Below are positions 18,270-28,607 of a DNA stretch of 64,000 nt, in pieces. Below the pieces are notes generated by a model. The model saw only the letters and a list, made by a program, of their open reading frames with translations, did not search any database and was not told the origin of the DNA. A program made the position numbers and the translations under genes. The stretch's first letter is position 1; each line of letters opens with the position of its first letter. Location of the stretch: the IMG/VR virus record IMGVR_UViG_3300032294_002706, positions 1-64,000 of that record. One strand, written 5' to 3'. This DNA is from a virus.

Positions 18270-21200
18270 TTAATCAGTTGAACCTACTGCACTAAATGTT
18301 GAAATATCTAATTGGCTAAGTGGAGTAACAACTGCAGTTTCTTTTTCGTATTGAGTACCGACGGTTACGTCAAATGAAAATACTGAACCTGTTGAGTAGA
18401 TGTCTAATCCAATTTTCTTAGAGTACTTAACATTTTTTAGACCAGTTGGATTTGCTACTCTCCAGCCGCCAATGAATCCAAGTTTGTCGCTAGCTCTAAA
18501 TTGGAATATTAACGGAATCTTAATTGCATTAGCTGATCCGTATGCAAGCTGTTTGGTTGCGCCGGATGGGCTTAATCCAGCAACGGATACTGCCGAATAA
18601 GATGATGGTGCCATGTACAAATAAGCTCCACATGTATACTTACCTACTAAAAACTCATCGTTCTTAAGAAATCCATTCTTAATAGGGTATTGATTTTCTC
18701 TTAGCGTAGAAGAGGTTGTTCCCAACGTAACCGTTGTAGGTCTTTGATAGGCCGCTTGTTGCAGATAAGATGCGCCGAATACATTGGTTCCCTCAGACTC
18801 AGTAGTTTCGCAATGAATTGCTTGACTGAATGGAAGATACTTTTGAATGGTATCGGTCGTAAGATATGAAGGTCTTGCTGGAACCCAAGTTGTTTGATTC
18901 CAGGCAGTAGTTATCTCTGGGTGACTTTTGTGAATGCAGAACTCGCTTAATTTACCGTTACCGTTTGGCGTTGAACTAGTTAATGTGCCGTTCCATATAT
19001 TTGAATTAGCTGTCGTAGTATACGGAGTAGCCGATAGAGTTGGGTCAAACGGCACATAGTGACCGTATACATAAGGTACGTAGTTTGAACCTATTTGGAA
19101 TCCGTCGTATGCGTAGTTACCGGATGCCGCATTGACGTATGGATATACTCCTTGATTATCTCCAGCATATAGGTCATTTGCTAATGTAATATCTTTGTAA
19201 CGACTATACATAAATTGACTTTGAACATGAGATGATTGGTAACCGTCCTTTTGTACAAAATTACTAATGGTCTGATCAGTTGAGTTATTAATGCTTAATG
19301 GAACTCTGTCATATCGTAAATTCTTATGATAGTTAGAAGTCGGATATGCAACCGGATCCGATGTGTCAGCCGGAACTCCAATTCCTCCAGCTAAAGTTGA
19401 AATTAATTGTAGTGCAGTTTGTGATGTATTTTGTAATTGTACAATGTATTGTACTGCCACGACTTTTCCATTAGTATATTGTACTGGAGTTACACTAGTA
19501 TCTTTGATTAGATCCTTATAGTATCCAGCAAACAGAGAAATTGAATCTCCATTCTTTACTTCTTTTTCATTACCTAATTGATCAATGATACTTACTTTTA
19601 AAGCGCCGGCTCCAGTAGATATTGAAGTTTGAACTGCCGATAAATCATCAGCAATTGCCTTTAACTTTGTGTAAAGATCAACAACGTTTCCATCAGTTGC
19701 AAAAAATCCACTCGCAACGTCCTCAGCTTTGTGGGCGTAATACTTATCACGAGTCGTGAATGCGGTGGAAAGGTGAATATCTAATCCTTTTGAATTTAAT
19801 TCATCCTGGAAGTTTAAACGTGCCTCATCTGCAAATGCTTGTTGAGATACGATTGTTGCATCTTCAACCGTTTCAATATCAGCTGGGAATTCAACTAGAA
19901 TACTATCAGACCAGCCTGATTCAATTGGAGAATCTGGCCAACCTGCTTCAGATAAACTCTTGATTCTAATTTCAACGACTTCTCCCTTTTTAATTGGAAT
20001 GTCTAATTGATTTGAGTTAACTGTATCTGGATCCGCTAAATTTTCATCTGCCCATTCATAATAACCGGTTGACGTATTTAGCTTTTTAGTTCTGGCTTTA
20101 GATAAGTATTCTCTCCATGGCGAGAAGGCTCCAGTTACTTTATTTCCATTTGCATCAACGAACTCTATTTGATCGGCTGTTTTGCTACTGCCGGTCTTGC
20201 TTAAAGTACGATAAGATATTTTAAATTGAGCTACATTCTGTAATCCATGTAGAGTTTGTCTAGGTTCTGGAATAGCCCAAAATCCTCTAACTCGATATTC
20301 AGGATTCTTTATGAAACTTGGGGTTGATTTGATTGAGGTTGTAATATCGCTTACAACACTTTGTAAAGTTTTAGAAAGAGTTAATCGACGATCAGCATAG
20401 GTCTTTAAGTCTTGTTCAAGTTTTAATTTTTGACCTTCATTCAAAGACGCATTCGTATTTAAGTTAGCACGAGTTGCACTAATCTGCTTGTCAAGTTCAG
20501 ATATTTGAGATGAACTTTGTTCTTTAGATGCAATTTTTTGCTTGATCGCAAGAGTATTATCCGCATCCTGTATATGTTGATCAATTTGAATAACTTTAAA
20601 GTTAGTCGCAGTTGCAACCACTGGATTCGGACTCTCTCCTAATGAGGCTGGTAATTTTTTTTCCTTTGCATAGTTTAAGAAAATAAGACCAAAATCGGAT
20701 ACGAAATTTTGATAGAATTGAGTTAAGGTTAACTCTTTTCCATTTTGCATTGCAATGGTTAGATCATTGGTGTAAATTCCAAAACCTTGAGAGTATTGAT
20801 CAGTGGTTACCGCTAATCTATCACTTACTGGTTTTAAGAAAATTATATCTCTCTCATTATATCCAACATTTAGTTGAACAAGAGTAGATCTTTCAAGAAT
20901 CGGTTTAATTCTTAATTGGGCAGTACCTATTGCAATTCCGCTAGAACCGAAAACTAATTCAAGTATTACAGTGCGAGAGTTAATATCAACCGATTTGACT
21001 AAAAATTCACTATTATCAGCTGCAATTAATTTGTCTCCAGCCTTCAACGTTTTTTCTATTGTTCCGCTTGAAGTACTCTCAGTTAATCCAGAGTATTGTA
21101 GAGTTCCTAAACGGTATTTACGAATGGTTTCAGTTAGAGTTTGTCCACCGACTATTGCAGTTTCGCTATCTTCCAAAATGTCAAGAACATCGAATGCTCC

Positions 21201-21848
21201 TCTAACCGTATTCTTAGCCGGCGAAAGTTCTAATTCCGCAGTATCTTCAAAATATTGAATACCTCGATTGTTTAGATCTCTAATTACTGCAGCATAGGAT
21301 AAATTGTTTTTACCTCGGTATGTGGCATCAAAGTATTGAGTGTCACTAGCTATTTGAGAGGTAATGATTACTCGAATTACTTCAAAACGATTAATATCCG
21401 GATCAGTTGTTATAGTTGACGTATCAATATTAACGTAGAGTAATGGATTTAAGAAAGATTCAAAGAACCAATTCGTTTTGTAGTTGAACGCAGCAGGTAC
21501 TGCAACGCCAGTTGAACTCACTCTTTCTAGATCGTCAATTACTGTAGAAATATCCTTCAATTCAAAAGTTCGTAAGTTGCCGTCTTTGTCTTTTACACCA
21601 AGCTGGTTTGCATTGCCGCTTAATAGACTATTGAACTTCTCTTCAATGTTTTGAATTTGAGTGTTTAGGTAGCCAAATGATGGAATGTTATAGGTTGCAG
21701 TGCTTCCGTCTTGTTTGGTTTGAGTGACACTAACTGAATTAGCCTTAGTGGATAAGGACGTATTAAGCTTTAGCAAGAACTCTTGCATGTTGTTAATATC
21801 AACGCTTAGTTCTGCTAGGTAATCGGTTAGTGATGATTTATCTGCCAT
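18270..21848 (-). CDS. Large baseplate/tail protein with coiled coil and FN3-like domain
   Basis: 1192 residues. The first 90 are helical and likely oligomerising (DYLAELSVDINNMQEFLLKL). Residues about 430-510 form a charged coiled coil (SSQISELDKQIS, KLEQDLKTYADRR). Residues ~520-660 look like a fibronectin type III-type domain (FKISYRTLSKTGS, VVEIRIKSLSEAGWP, SGWSDSILVEFP). The C-terminal 350 residues are Tyr/Asn-rich and beta-structured. It sits in the same minus-strand run as its neighbours (16 bases to the next gene, 5 from the previous). Structural role in the tail or baseplate is inferred from context; no catalytic residues were recognised. Confidence 0.6.
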   Translation of the reverse strand: MADKSSLTDYLAELSVDINNMQEFLLKLNTSLSTKANSVSVTQTKQDGSTATYNIPSFGYLNTQIQNIEEKFNSLLSGNANQLGVKDKDGNLRTFELKDISTVIDDLERVSSTGVAVPAAFNYKTNWFFESFLNPLLYVNIDTSTITTDPDINRFEVIRVIITSQIASDTQYFDATYRGKNNLSYAAVIRDLNNRGIQYFEDTAELELSPAKNTVRGAFDVLDILEDSETAIVGGQTLTETIRKYRLGTLQYSGLTESTSSGTIEKTLKAGDKLIAADNSEFLVKSVDINSRTVILELVFGSSGIAIGTAQLRIKPILERSTLVQLNVGYNERDIIFLKPVSDRLAVTTDQYSQGFGIYTNDLTIAMQNGKELTLTQFYQNFVSDFGLIFLNYAKEKKLPASLGESPNPVVATATNFKVIQIDQHIQDADNTLAIKQKIASKEQSSSQISELDKQISATRANLNTNASLNEGQKLKLEQDLKTYADRRLTLSKTLQSVVSDITTSIKSTPSFIKNPEYRVRGFWAIPEPRQTLHGLQNVAQFKISYRTLSKTGSSKTADQIEFVDANGNKVTGAFSPWREYLSKARTKKLNTSTGYYEWADENLADPDTVNSNQLDIPIKKGEVVEIRIKSLSEAGWPDSPIESGWSDSILVEFPADIETVEDATIVSQQAFADEARLNFQDELNSKGLDIHLSTAFTTRDKYYAHKAEDVASGFFATDGNVVDLYTKLKAIADDLSAVQTSISTGAGALKVSIIDQLGNEKEVKNGDSISLFAGYYKDLIKDTSVTPVQYTNGKVVAVQYIVQLQNTSQTALQLISTLAGGIGVPADTSDPVAYPTSNYHKNLRYDRVPLSINNSTDQTISNFVQKDGYQSSHVQSQFMYSRYKDITLANDLYAGDNQGVYPYVNAASGNYAYDGFQIGSNYVPYVYGHYVPFDPTLSATPYTTTANSNIWNGTLTSSTPNGNGKLSEFCIHKSHPEITTAWNQTTWVPARPSYLTTDTIQKYLPFSQAIHCETTESEGTNVFGASYLQQAAYQRPTTVTLGTTSSTLRENQYPIKNGFLKNDEFLVGKYTCGAYLYMAPSSYSAVSVAGLSPSGATKQLAYGSANAIKIPLIFQFRASDKLGFIGGWRVANPTGLKNVKYSKKIGLDIYSTGSVFSFDVTVGTQYEKETAVVTPLSQLDISTFSAVGSTD

Positions 21849-21853
21849 TTAGT

Positions 21854-24028
21854 TTATCTAATTATTTTATCGACACTGAACGTTAAAGTTTTAGGATCTT
21901 TACATACTATTTCAATAATAGGTTTGCCAGTTCGACCGTAGGTTGTTGGAAAATCCGCAGCGGTTAATGTTGCAATTATTACACTGTACTGGCTTCCCGC
22001 ATTTACAATATTCTGTGAATCCGTTTTTATGGTTATTGTGTAAGAATTTGGAATGATTTGCGAATCGCAAACAATTTTTAATGATTGACCTGCTTTCCAA
22101 GTATTTGAAGAATCATCAATGAATAGGGTTAAATTACGATCCATTGTCCAAGGAATTGGGCTACCTGATCCGTTAACTTTTAGATGTCGAATTTGAGTTC
22201 CGCCTATTCCTAAGCTTTCAGTTCGTGAACCTAGCGTATTCACGCTAAAGTCTGCATCATTTATCCTAGAGAAAGCTTGAATATCTGAATAGAACGTGAT
22301 TTCTCCAGGAATGTGCTTGTCTAGCGAAACACCATATCCTGATTTAAAGGAGTCGGTGTTATATGTTATTTGTAATGAAGTATTGTTACTTAGTATCTCG
22401 TCAATTCTAGCATTTGCTGAATCGATTAGATCCATGATTGCGGATGCTTCTGCAAATGCAGCGGTTGATGCAGCAACGGTTGTTTCAAGAACGCCTATTC
22501 GTGTAGCTAAACTTTTTAGAGCAGTAGTATTTAATAAAGCATCTTTAGCTAAGTCAACTTCATCTGATAGTGTATTAAGTTCTAAAAGTTTATCATTAAA
22601 CTTTGTCTGTAGGCTTCTCATTTCCGTTAAAACATCCGTGAAAAGATTTAGAGAAAAAGTATTGTAATCATTTATTGATTTTTCAACTGCAACATCTTCA
22701 ATTGAGGTATCAAATTTAACGTTAACCTTGAATGCAAATGAATTACCATTGGTTTTATTGATTGTGTCTGGCTTGTTCTTAGTGATCATTGGAATAATGA
22801 ATTCACTTCCACTTTGAACCACTTTATTCAAGAAATAAACTCCATATAGGTTGGTTACGCTAACTGGTTCAGTTCCAGCCGTTGCATTTGGAGCTGGATC
22901 ATACACGTCATAATAGATTAGGATCGCATTAAATTCAAAATCCTCATTTGTGTAACTGTCATTTAATTGAGCAAATGATTTAATATCTGGATTTTGAGAA
23001 GCAATTAGATAGTTTGAAAGTGAGAAATCAATTACAACACCATCTAGCGTTGAACGTAAGTACTCAACGGTTCTGGTTCCGCTGTTATAGTTCTTGAAAA
23101 TTCTCTGAACTTTAGGCGTTGAACTTGTAACCCCGTATGGAGTTCCAAAGTAGGCAGCTTGGTCCGTATAGTAAGAATTATTAATCGATGAAGCTCCCCA
23201 CCAAAACCCAGTTGTGGTAGGCTGAACTGTTAAAGTATCTGATATTTTTGAACTAACTGTGTTTGTATCTAAATCATAAAATGCTTCAAGATTCATTCCA
23301 GCAAATGGATGAGTATCATTATAGTGTCTACCGTTTAGGTACTCAACATCTAACGGATCTCCAGGTGTATTAACAATTAGCATACCAGGTCCATAATTCT
23401 CATCAGGTTTTGAGTTGAATAGAACAGTTGGAGTTGATCCAACGTTTGTTGGAACATGAATGTATAATTCGCTGTATGAATTATCTTTACTGCGAACTGA
23501 GTTAACTACATCAATTTCGCCAATATACTTAACAACACGGTCATACGTAGAGATTGTTGGATCGTACCAATCTTCCGCCCAGCGTTTTTCACCAGCTGGC
23601 AAAGTTGAAATTACCTCGGAGGTGGTTGCATCTCTCCAACGCACTGCACCAAGCTCCTTCAACCATTTCCAAAAAACTCTCTCAGATACATTTAATTTCT
23701 TTTCACGATTGTAGGTTGATTGAGAAATTAATAAGCTCTCAAAGTTTAGAGCGTAGTTTTGAAAACTATTAGCTAGGTTAATATTTTCATTAGCTGAAAG
23801 ATTATTAAGCAGAGGAGTTTCACCAGGAGCTAGGAACTGGACTTTATTATCAGTTTGCATTGTTGCAGGGATCCCAATCTCTGGAATACGTAACAATGCG
23901 AACTTTGAAAATTTAAACTTATTTGTGTTATTGTTAAAGGTTAAACTTAGGTCCTCAATCGCGCTCTGAAAAGAATAGAACATTCCTTTCTGAGTTTGTA
24001 TGGGTTTTATTAATGGTGCAACTGCCAT
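21854..24028 (-). CDS. Baseplate/tail structural protein, function unknown
   Basis: 724 residues. The N-terminal part contains a segment of structural type (FYSFQSAIEDLSLTFNNN, RVFWKWLKELGAVRW). A central beta region is followed at about 465-545 by an uninterrupted coiled coil (LQTKFNDKLLELN, RIGVLETTVAAS, SANARIDEILS). The last ~150 residues form a beta-rich domain. The gene is 5 bases from the next gene and 14 from the upstream one, inside a single late operon. The coiled coil suggests trimer formation, as in fibres or baseplate spikes. No specific T4 homologue recognised. Confidence 0.55.
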   Translation of the reverse strand: MAVAPLIKPIQTQKGMFYSFQSAIEDLSLTFNNNTNKFKFSKFALLRIPEIGIPATMQTDNKVQFLAPGETPLLNNLSANENINLANSFQNYALNFESLLISQSTYNREKKLNVSERVFWKWLKELGAVRWRDATTSEVISTLPAGEKRWAEDWYDPTISTYDRVVKYIGEIDVVNSVRSKDNSYSELYIHVPTNVGSTPTVLFNSKPDENYGPGMLIVNTPGDPLDVEYLNGRHYNDTHPFAGMNLEAFYDLDTNTVSSKISDTLTVQPTTTGFWWGASSINNSYYTDQAAYFGTPYGVTSSTPKVQRIFKNYNSGTRTVEYLRSTLDGVVIDFSLSNYLIASQNPDIKSFAQLNDSYTNEDFEFNAILIYYDVYDPAPNATAGTEPVSVTNLYGVYFLNKVVQSGSEFIIPMITKNKPDTINKTNGNSFAFKVNVKFDTSIEDVAVEKSINDYNTFSLNLFTDVLTEMRSLQTKFNDKLLELNTLSDEVDLAKDALLNTTALKSLATRIGVLETTVAASTAAFAEASAIMDLIDSANARIDEILSNNTSLQITYNTDSFKSGYGVSLDKHIPGEITFYSDIQAFSRINDADFSVNTLGSRTESLGIGGTQIRHLKVNGSGSPIPWTMDRNLTLFIDDSSNTWKAGQSLKIVCDSQIIPNSYTITIKTDSQNIVNAGSQYSVIIATLTAADFPTTYGRTGKPIIEIVCKDPKTLTFSVDKIIR

Positions 24029-24042
24029 AGTACTTAATTAAA

Positions 24043-25110
24043 TTAGTTTACTGTTTTTATGTTATGTGAGCTTGTAATAACGAATCTAGCCGAAGTAACG
24101 GTAGGGCTTCCTATCGTTTCGTATTTTGTTAAGCTAACTGATGATCCGAACTTTCTTAGAGCGGCTCCACCAAGATCAGAGGTTCCTAATGGTGATTGAA
24201 CGTTTCCGTTGAATAATTGAACGTAATGATTTGATGAAAGTGCGGTAATTGCGGCAACCGGCGTAGCCGCAGCGCCTAATGAACTTCCATCTAAAAGAAC
24301 TGGAGTTCCAGTAGCAGAATTTGTGAATCCTGGTACAATTCGAATAGGTCCCCAACTTGCAACAGCCACATCAACGCTAGCAGAGGTTTGATAATCTCTA
24401 ACTACGATTGTGAAAGTTTGTCCTGGATCAGGTCTATCTGCTGGATCTTCATAAACGAATATGATTACCGGCTTTGATGAACTTGGGCTAGTATCCGCAG
24501 ATTTAACGGTTAGGTAAATGAATTGTTTACTTGATTTAGTTAATTTTAAAACTCCATAATAATAATCAACACCGCCAGTATTTAAAGCAGTTGTTGTGAT
24601 TACGGTATTTGTACTACCTTCTGTACTTTGAGTGATTGCTTGCTTTGGAAATGCTGCTTCTCCATAGAATTGTGAAGGAACTGAAACCGTTGAACTTCCA
24701 ACATAAAATCCGTCGGCAGTTACGTTTGCTAATGGAATTCCTACTCCTAATCTTTTAATAGCCATCGTATTTGCTGTACCGCTCATGTCAATTGTTCCAC
24801 CTGCTTGAATTACAAGCTTATCAATTGATAGAATAGATTTGCCGGAGCTCTTGGTTAAGCTACCGATAGTGTTAGTAGAATCCATGAAGGTGATACTATT
24901 TCCAAGAATAACGTTGTTCGTTTTTACTTGATTAAAGTAGTTGTCCACTCCAATGTACTTGTTAGTCAAATCTATCTCAAATGTATTGATTAGATCTTCA
25001 ACCTTTCCTTTGATCACGGAAACGTTAGCGTTTAGGATTAAACGCATGTCTGAGATGAAAGTTGACTCTAATAGAGGTTGTGTGTTTAGAGTTACGTTAG
25101 TAAATGCCAT
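24043..25110 (-). CDS. Virion structural protein, probably tail/baseplate-associated
   Basis: 355 residues, beginning MAFTNVTLNTQPLLESTFIS. Residues 10-70 are predicted helical; then come beta repeats with TIDMSGTANTMAIKRLGV-type pattern, followed by an Ala/Ser/Thr-rich C-terminal domain (QTFTIVVRDYQTSASVDV). No enzymatic motif. A late-type promoter (25134-25146) lies 24 bases before the ATG, so this gene may head the transcription unit that runs down to 9225. Role inferred from position only. Confidence 0.5.
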   Translation of the reverse strand: MAFTNVTLNTQPLLESTFISDMRLILNANVSVIKGKVEDLINTFEIDLTNKYIGVDNYFNQVKTNNVILGNSITFMDSTNTIGSLTKSSGKSILSIDKLVIQAGGTIDMSGTANTMAIKRLGVGIPLANVTADGFYVGSSTVSVPSQFYGEAAFPKQAITQSTEGSTNTVITTTALNTGGVDYYYGVLKLTKSSKQFIYLTVKSADTSPSSSKPVIIFVYEDPADRPDPGQTFTIVVRDYQTSASVDVAVASWGPIRIVPGFTNSATGTPVLLDGSSLGAAATPVAAITALSSNHYVQLFNGNVQSPLGTSDLGGAALRKFGSSVSLTKYETIGSPTVTSARFVITSSHNIKTVN

Positions 25111-25133
25111 TTTTTAGGTAGTTTTTTGTCTTT

Positions 25134-25146
25134 TTTATTTATTAAG
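25134..25146 (-). promoter_or_regulatory. T4-like late promoter
   Basis: Minus-strand CTTAATAAATAAA, 24 bases before the ATG at 25110. Same TAATAAATAA core as at 28541-28552. Confidence 0.65.
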
Positions 25147-25161
25147 AAAACCAGGAGGACC

Positions 25162-28100
25162 TTACATTTTGGCCTTTCTGCGGTTTAGTGTGTCCGTTAA
25201 GTATTTCTTATACTCAGGAATTGCTTTTGTATTTGCAGCAAAAAAGTCACGAGTTAATGAGAATACGTTATTATTAACGTCGGTCGCATCAACTGTTATT
25301 GAGTATGCACCAGGTTCGTCAAATCTCCAAATGAAAAATGAGGTTGATTTAATTTTAGCAATTTCTTCCCCAACATGTTTCAAGGTCCAAATACACTCCT
25401 TTTTAGAATCGATATTTGAAATTGCTGCAAATACTGGGTGCTCCAGAGGTACGACTAGACCATCCGATCCAATCTTCAAGTTGGTTAGATTAAAGGTGTT
25501 TTGATCGTAGTTTGAAGGTAAGAATCCTCTAACTGACGCGGACGGAGTTGAGGATGGTCCGCTTGTAGTATTAGTGAATTCAATGAAGCCTTTGTTTATC
25601 CAATAGTTAATGTTATTGGCATTTGCATAGATAGCAGGCTCGAGTGTATTTGGGTTAGAATATTCAAATCGCCATTCGGATACTGAAGTACCGGAAGGAC
25701 CGTATCCATGTGCGGAAATTACAGTAAGAGTTAGTGTATTGAACTCGGAGTTCTGAGTGAATGTTCCCTCTATCCATTTAGTTGGGTCGCTTGCACTTAG
25801 TGCCCTGATCATGGTTCCGCTTTGAAATTCTTTTCTCATGTTTAGAGTGAATGTGAAAACTGTTCCGAAAGAGCTTGAGCTAATTATACCAGGCGTTTTA
25901 GAAACGGCAGTTTCACCAGTCTTTTCTAAAATATCATCAAATGGTGCATTTAAGAAAAGCAGGTCATCGTCTATCCTTCTAGCTATTTGCGAAAGCTGAG
26001 TGTTTAGTCTATCCACTAGATCTCTGGAATAAACTCCAAATGGATAACAAAAAGTTTTTATTCTAAATTCATTCCCTGCTGAAGTTAAGACCTTTAGGAT
26101 TCGGTGAAGTCCCCTGTCCTGTTCAATTGCCCTTGCGTGAACTCGACCGTTTAGTGCAACGTATCGATATTGACTAACTTGAGCATCACTTGCAGAATTT
26201 AATTGATTGGCTAAGTCATCTGCATCAGTATAAGAGGTAACTACGTAGCTATTTAAAATATTCCAGTCTAGGAAATTAATGAAGTTAATTGTATCAAAAC
26301 TATTTGTCATGTTAGGTAAATCCAATATGAATCCGTTTATTCGGTCCGGTACGTAAGAAAAGTCACACATTCGATTCATTACTAATTCTCCAATTGTGGA
26401 TAACCCATAATCTGCTAGGGTAGGCTGGCCGAATTCACCTTTGCCTGTACCCCATTGTATGGCAACGTGATTGTCTGAGTCATCTATCGGCTCAAAACCT
26501 AAGCCTTCAGAATAAACTTCAACCTCTCTTTGTGGATTTCCGACTCCAAAATTATTGGAATAGGTATTCCAGTCAAGATAGTGAGCGGGTAAATCGGTGC
26601 TGGTGCTACCGGCTTGGATAACATTTGCAAATGGCTGATACAATGGGCTTGATGCAAGATCACCTATTGTAACATTATCTAAGTTTCGGAAATCATAGCG
26701 ATTCTTGTCCTGAATCTTAGTAAATATTTGAATAACAGGTTCCTCAGTTATAACGGTTGGGCGTAAGTAACTCACATTTTGTCCACCTTGCATATCGTAC
26801 ACAGTTGACTTGATTGTGTAGCGTCCAATATAGGGTAGAATGTGAGGAATTTTAACTAGGTCCAGCAAATTACCTCTCCAATTAAAAACATAGCCTTGTG
26901 GTCCAGAGATATCCCATTCAATTTCGTATCCATTTCGGTATTTGATATTGCCTATTGTGTAATGAGTTCCGCCAAAGTCAGCAAATTTAGAGCCGTCTAA
27001 TTGAGCGATCGTGAACTCTGGAATATAGGCTTCTAATGCGACCGGACATCCAACCTTTCCGTCAATATCATCGCCGCTGGTGAGTGGATTTGGCTGACCA
27101 TGGTATTGGAACTCGTAGTTATTTAAGTTTTGATAGTAATCTTTGATTGCTACAAGTAATGCAGGAATCTCTGAAACTGGATACTTTTGCGAGTATTGAT
27201 ATGGTTGAGTGGTTGATGTATTGAATGTTATGCTTGGAAATTGCGAAAGCACTGCAGTGTTAGACGGAGGTGCTATGCTAACTGTTTTAGGATATAGGGT
27301 TTTAATATCTCTAATTTGTAATAGTTGAGTCTTTGTAATTGGTGAGTTAATCACAACATTATAGTCATCATTAATCTCTAATGAATTGATATAGGTAACA
27401 TCCGACCAGCTTCTTAGGTTAAATTTATGAAAGTATATGAATTCGCCGATAATGTCCTTAATAACAACGTTTACTGGTAGCATGTCCTGCTTTAACTTAG
27501 TAGAGAGTCGGTTAAGTTTGTAGAATATTTCGTTAACCTCAAATTCAGTTGTGAATTCTACTTCTGGAACCCCGTCATCATCGTAATTATCGCTAGCTAC
27601 TGAAAATTCGTAAGCTAGAGCAAGAAACTCAGTCTTTTTGAATTTACCGCCTTTTTTAATTTGGCCGTTTAGTTCAACTAGATCGATTGAGTCTAGATTA
27701 CCTTGCGTCATCAAGTCTGTGATATCGACCATTGCATACTTTTGGTAATATGCTGAATTTGAATCGCGATCTTGCCAGTATTCTTTGACCCTAAGCACGT
27801 CTCGATAACCTAGAATGTTTATTAGATTAATTAATCCCTTGTAAGTACCAATATACGGATAAATTTGGTCTCGGTTTACAAGTATTTCTTTTCTAGCCTG
27901 ATTAATTTTATTCCAATCGGGTAAACTTTCCTTTAGATCATAGTCCTTAAGTAATAGGGCATCTTCTCTATTGAATTTAATACCGAAGTTTTCAAGCCAT
28001 ACTCTAAATCGGGCATCCTCATCCTCTCCCTCACCGTAAAATGTGATTGTTCCGATTAACTTGGTCTCTGAGGTAGTTTCATAGTAAATGTCTAAGATTC

Positions 28101-28518
28101 TAGTGTATGCAACCTCGTCAGTTGGTGCAAAACCAGCATTGACCTGTAATGGATACGCTAAGTCAAGATTAGTTGAACCGGTTGGATTGATATCAGAATA
28201 GACAACGTCTATTGAGTTAGCTCTATTTAAGAATATGGTTGAATCAGTGTTCTCATCTTCCTTTGATATTGTGAATAGAAAGAACTCCTTTGAGAATTGG
28301 GCAGTACGCCATTTGAATCTCAAGGCAGAACCTGGAGCCAGTGCTGGAAATTTATAGGCCGCACCTACTTTTTCTAGAATAAAGAGGTTAGAAACATCGT
28401 ACAGTGCAGTTGAAACCGGTAAAAAATAGTCAGCTCCTTCCCAAACACCGTTGGTATTCTGCGAAAAGTTATAAGATTCTCCGTTTTTATCAAAAAATAC
28501 GAGATTGTTAATATTCAT
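25162..28518 (-). CDS. Large baseplate wedge-like protein, 1118 residues
   Basis: The first ~250 residues carry a helical segment (NKINQARKEILVNRDQIYPY followed by GTYKGLINLINILGYRD) resembling the tail protein I/baseplate-type element that packs at the baseplate-tube junction. Further on are PKD/Ig-like beta domains (IGRYTIKSTVYDMQG near 570 and PGAYSITVDATDVNNN near 1080). It ends in a basic tail (KKYLTDTLNRRKAKM). A late promoter lies 23 bases before the ATG. It is the first gene of the minus-strand tail region after the gp55-like gene. The baseplate assignment is inference from that motif and the context; the exact counterpart is not established. Confidence 0.55.
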   Translation of the reverse strand: MNINNLVFFDKNGESYNFSQNTNGVWEGADYFLPVSTALYDVSNLFILEKVGAAYKFPALAPGSALRFKWRTAQFSKEFFLFTISKEDENTDSTIFLNRANSIDVVYSDINPTGSTNLDLAYPLQVNAGFAPTDEVAYTRILDIYYETTSETKLIGTITFYGEGEDEDARFRVWLENFGIKFNREDALLLKDYDLKESLPDWNKINQARKEILVNRDQIYPYIGTYKGLINLINILGYRDVLRVKEYWQDRDSNSAYYQKYAMVDITDLMTQGNLDSIDLVELNGQIKKGGKFKKTEFLALAYEFSVASDNYDDDGVPEVEFTTEFEVNEIFYKLNRLSTKLKQDMLPVNVVIKDIIGEFIYFHKFNLRSWSDVTYINSLEINDDYNVVINSPITKTQLLQIRDIKTLYPKTVSIAPPSNTAVLSQFPSITFNTSTTQPYQYSQKYPVSEIPALLVAIKDYYQNLNNYEFQYHGQPNPLTSGDDIDGKVGCPVALEAYIPEFTIAQLDGSKFADFGGTHYTIGNIKYRNGYEIEWDISGPQGYVFNWRGNLLDLVKIPHILPYIGRYTIKSTVYDMQGGQNVSYLRPTVITEEPVIQIFTKIQDKNRYDFRNLDNVTIGDLASSPLYQPFANVIQAGSTSTDLPAHYLDWNTYSNNFGVGNPQREVEVYSEGLGFEPIDDSDNHVAIQWGTGKGEFGQPTLADYGLSTIGELVMNRMCDFSYVPDRINGFILDLPNMTNSFDTINFINFLDWNILNSYVVTSYTDADDLANQLNSASDAQVSQYRYVALNGRVHARAIEQDRGLHRILKVLTSAGNEFRIKTFCYPFGVYSRDLVDRLNTQLSQIARRIDDDLLFLNAPFDDILEKTGETAVSKTPGIISSSSFGTVFTFTLNMRKEFQSGTMIRALSASDPTKWIEGTFTQNSEFNTLTLTVISAHGYGPSGTSVSEWRFEYSNPNTLEPAIYANANNINYWINKGFIEFTNTTSGPSSTPSASVRGFLPSNYDQNTFNLTNLKIGSDGLVVPLEHPVFAAISNIDSKKECIWTLKHVGEEIAKIKSTSFFIWRFDEPGAYSITVDATDVNNNVFSLTRDFFAANTKAIPEYKKYLTDTLNRRKAKM

Positions 28519-28540
28519 GTGTGATGCCTAGCTCTTTACC

Positions 28541-28552
28541 TTTATTTATTAG
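28541..28552 (-). promoter_or_regulatory. T4-like late promoter
   Basis: Minus-strand CTAATAAATAAA, 23 bases before the ATG at 28518. On the minus strand it is preceded by a small inverted repeat, AACCTGAGTAAAGGTT (28552-28567), which may help end transcription from the gp55-like gene. Confidence 0.65.
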
Positions 28553-28607
28553 AACCTTTACTCAGGTTAGGGCCGAATGCGCTATCTATGACTAGGTACA
28601 AAAAGGT

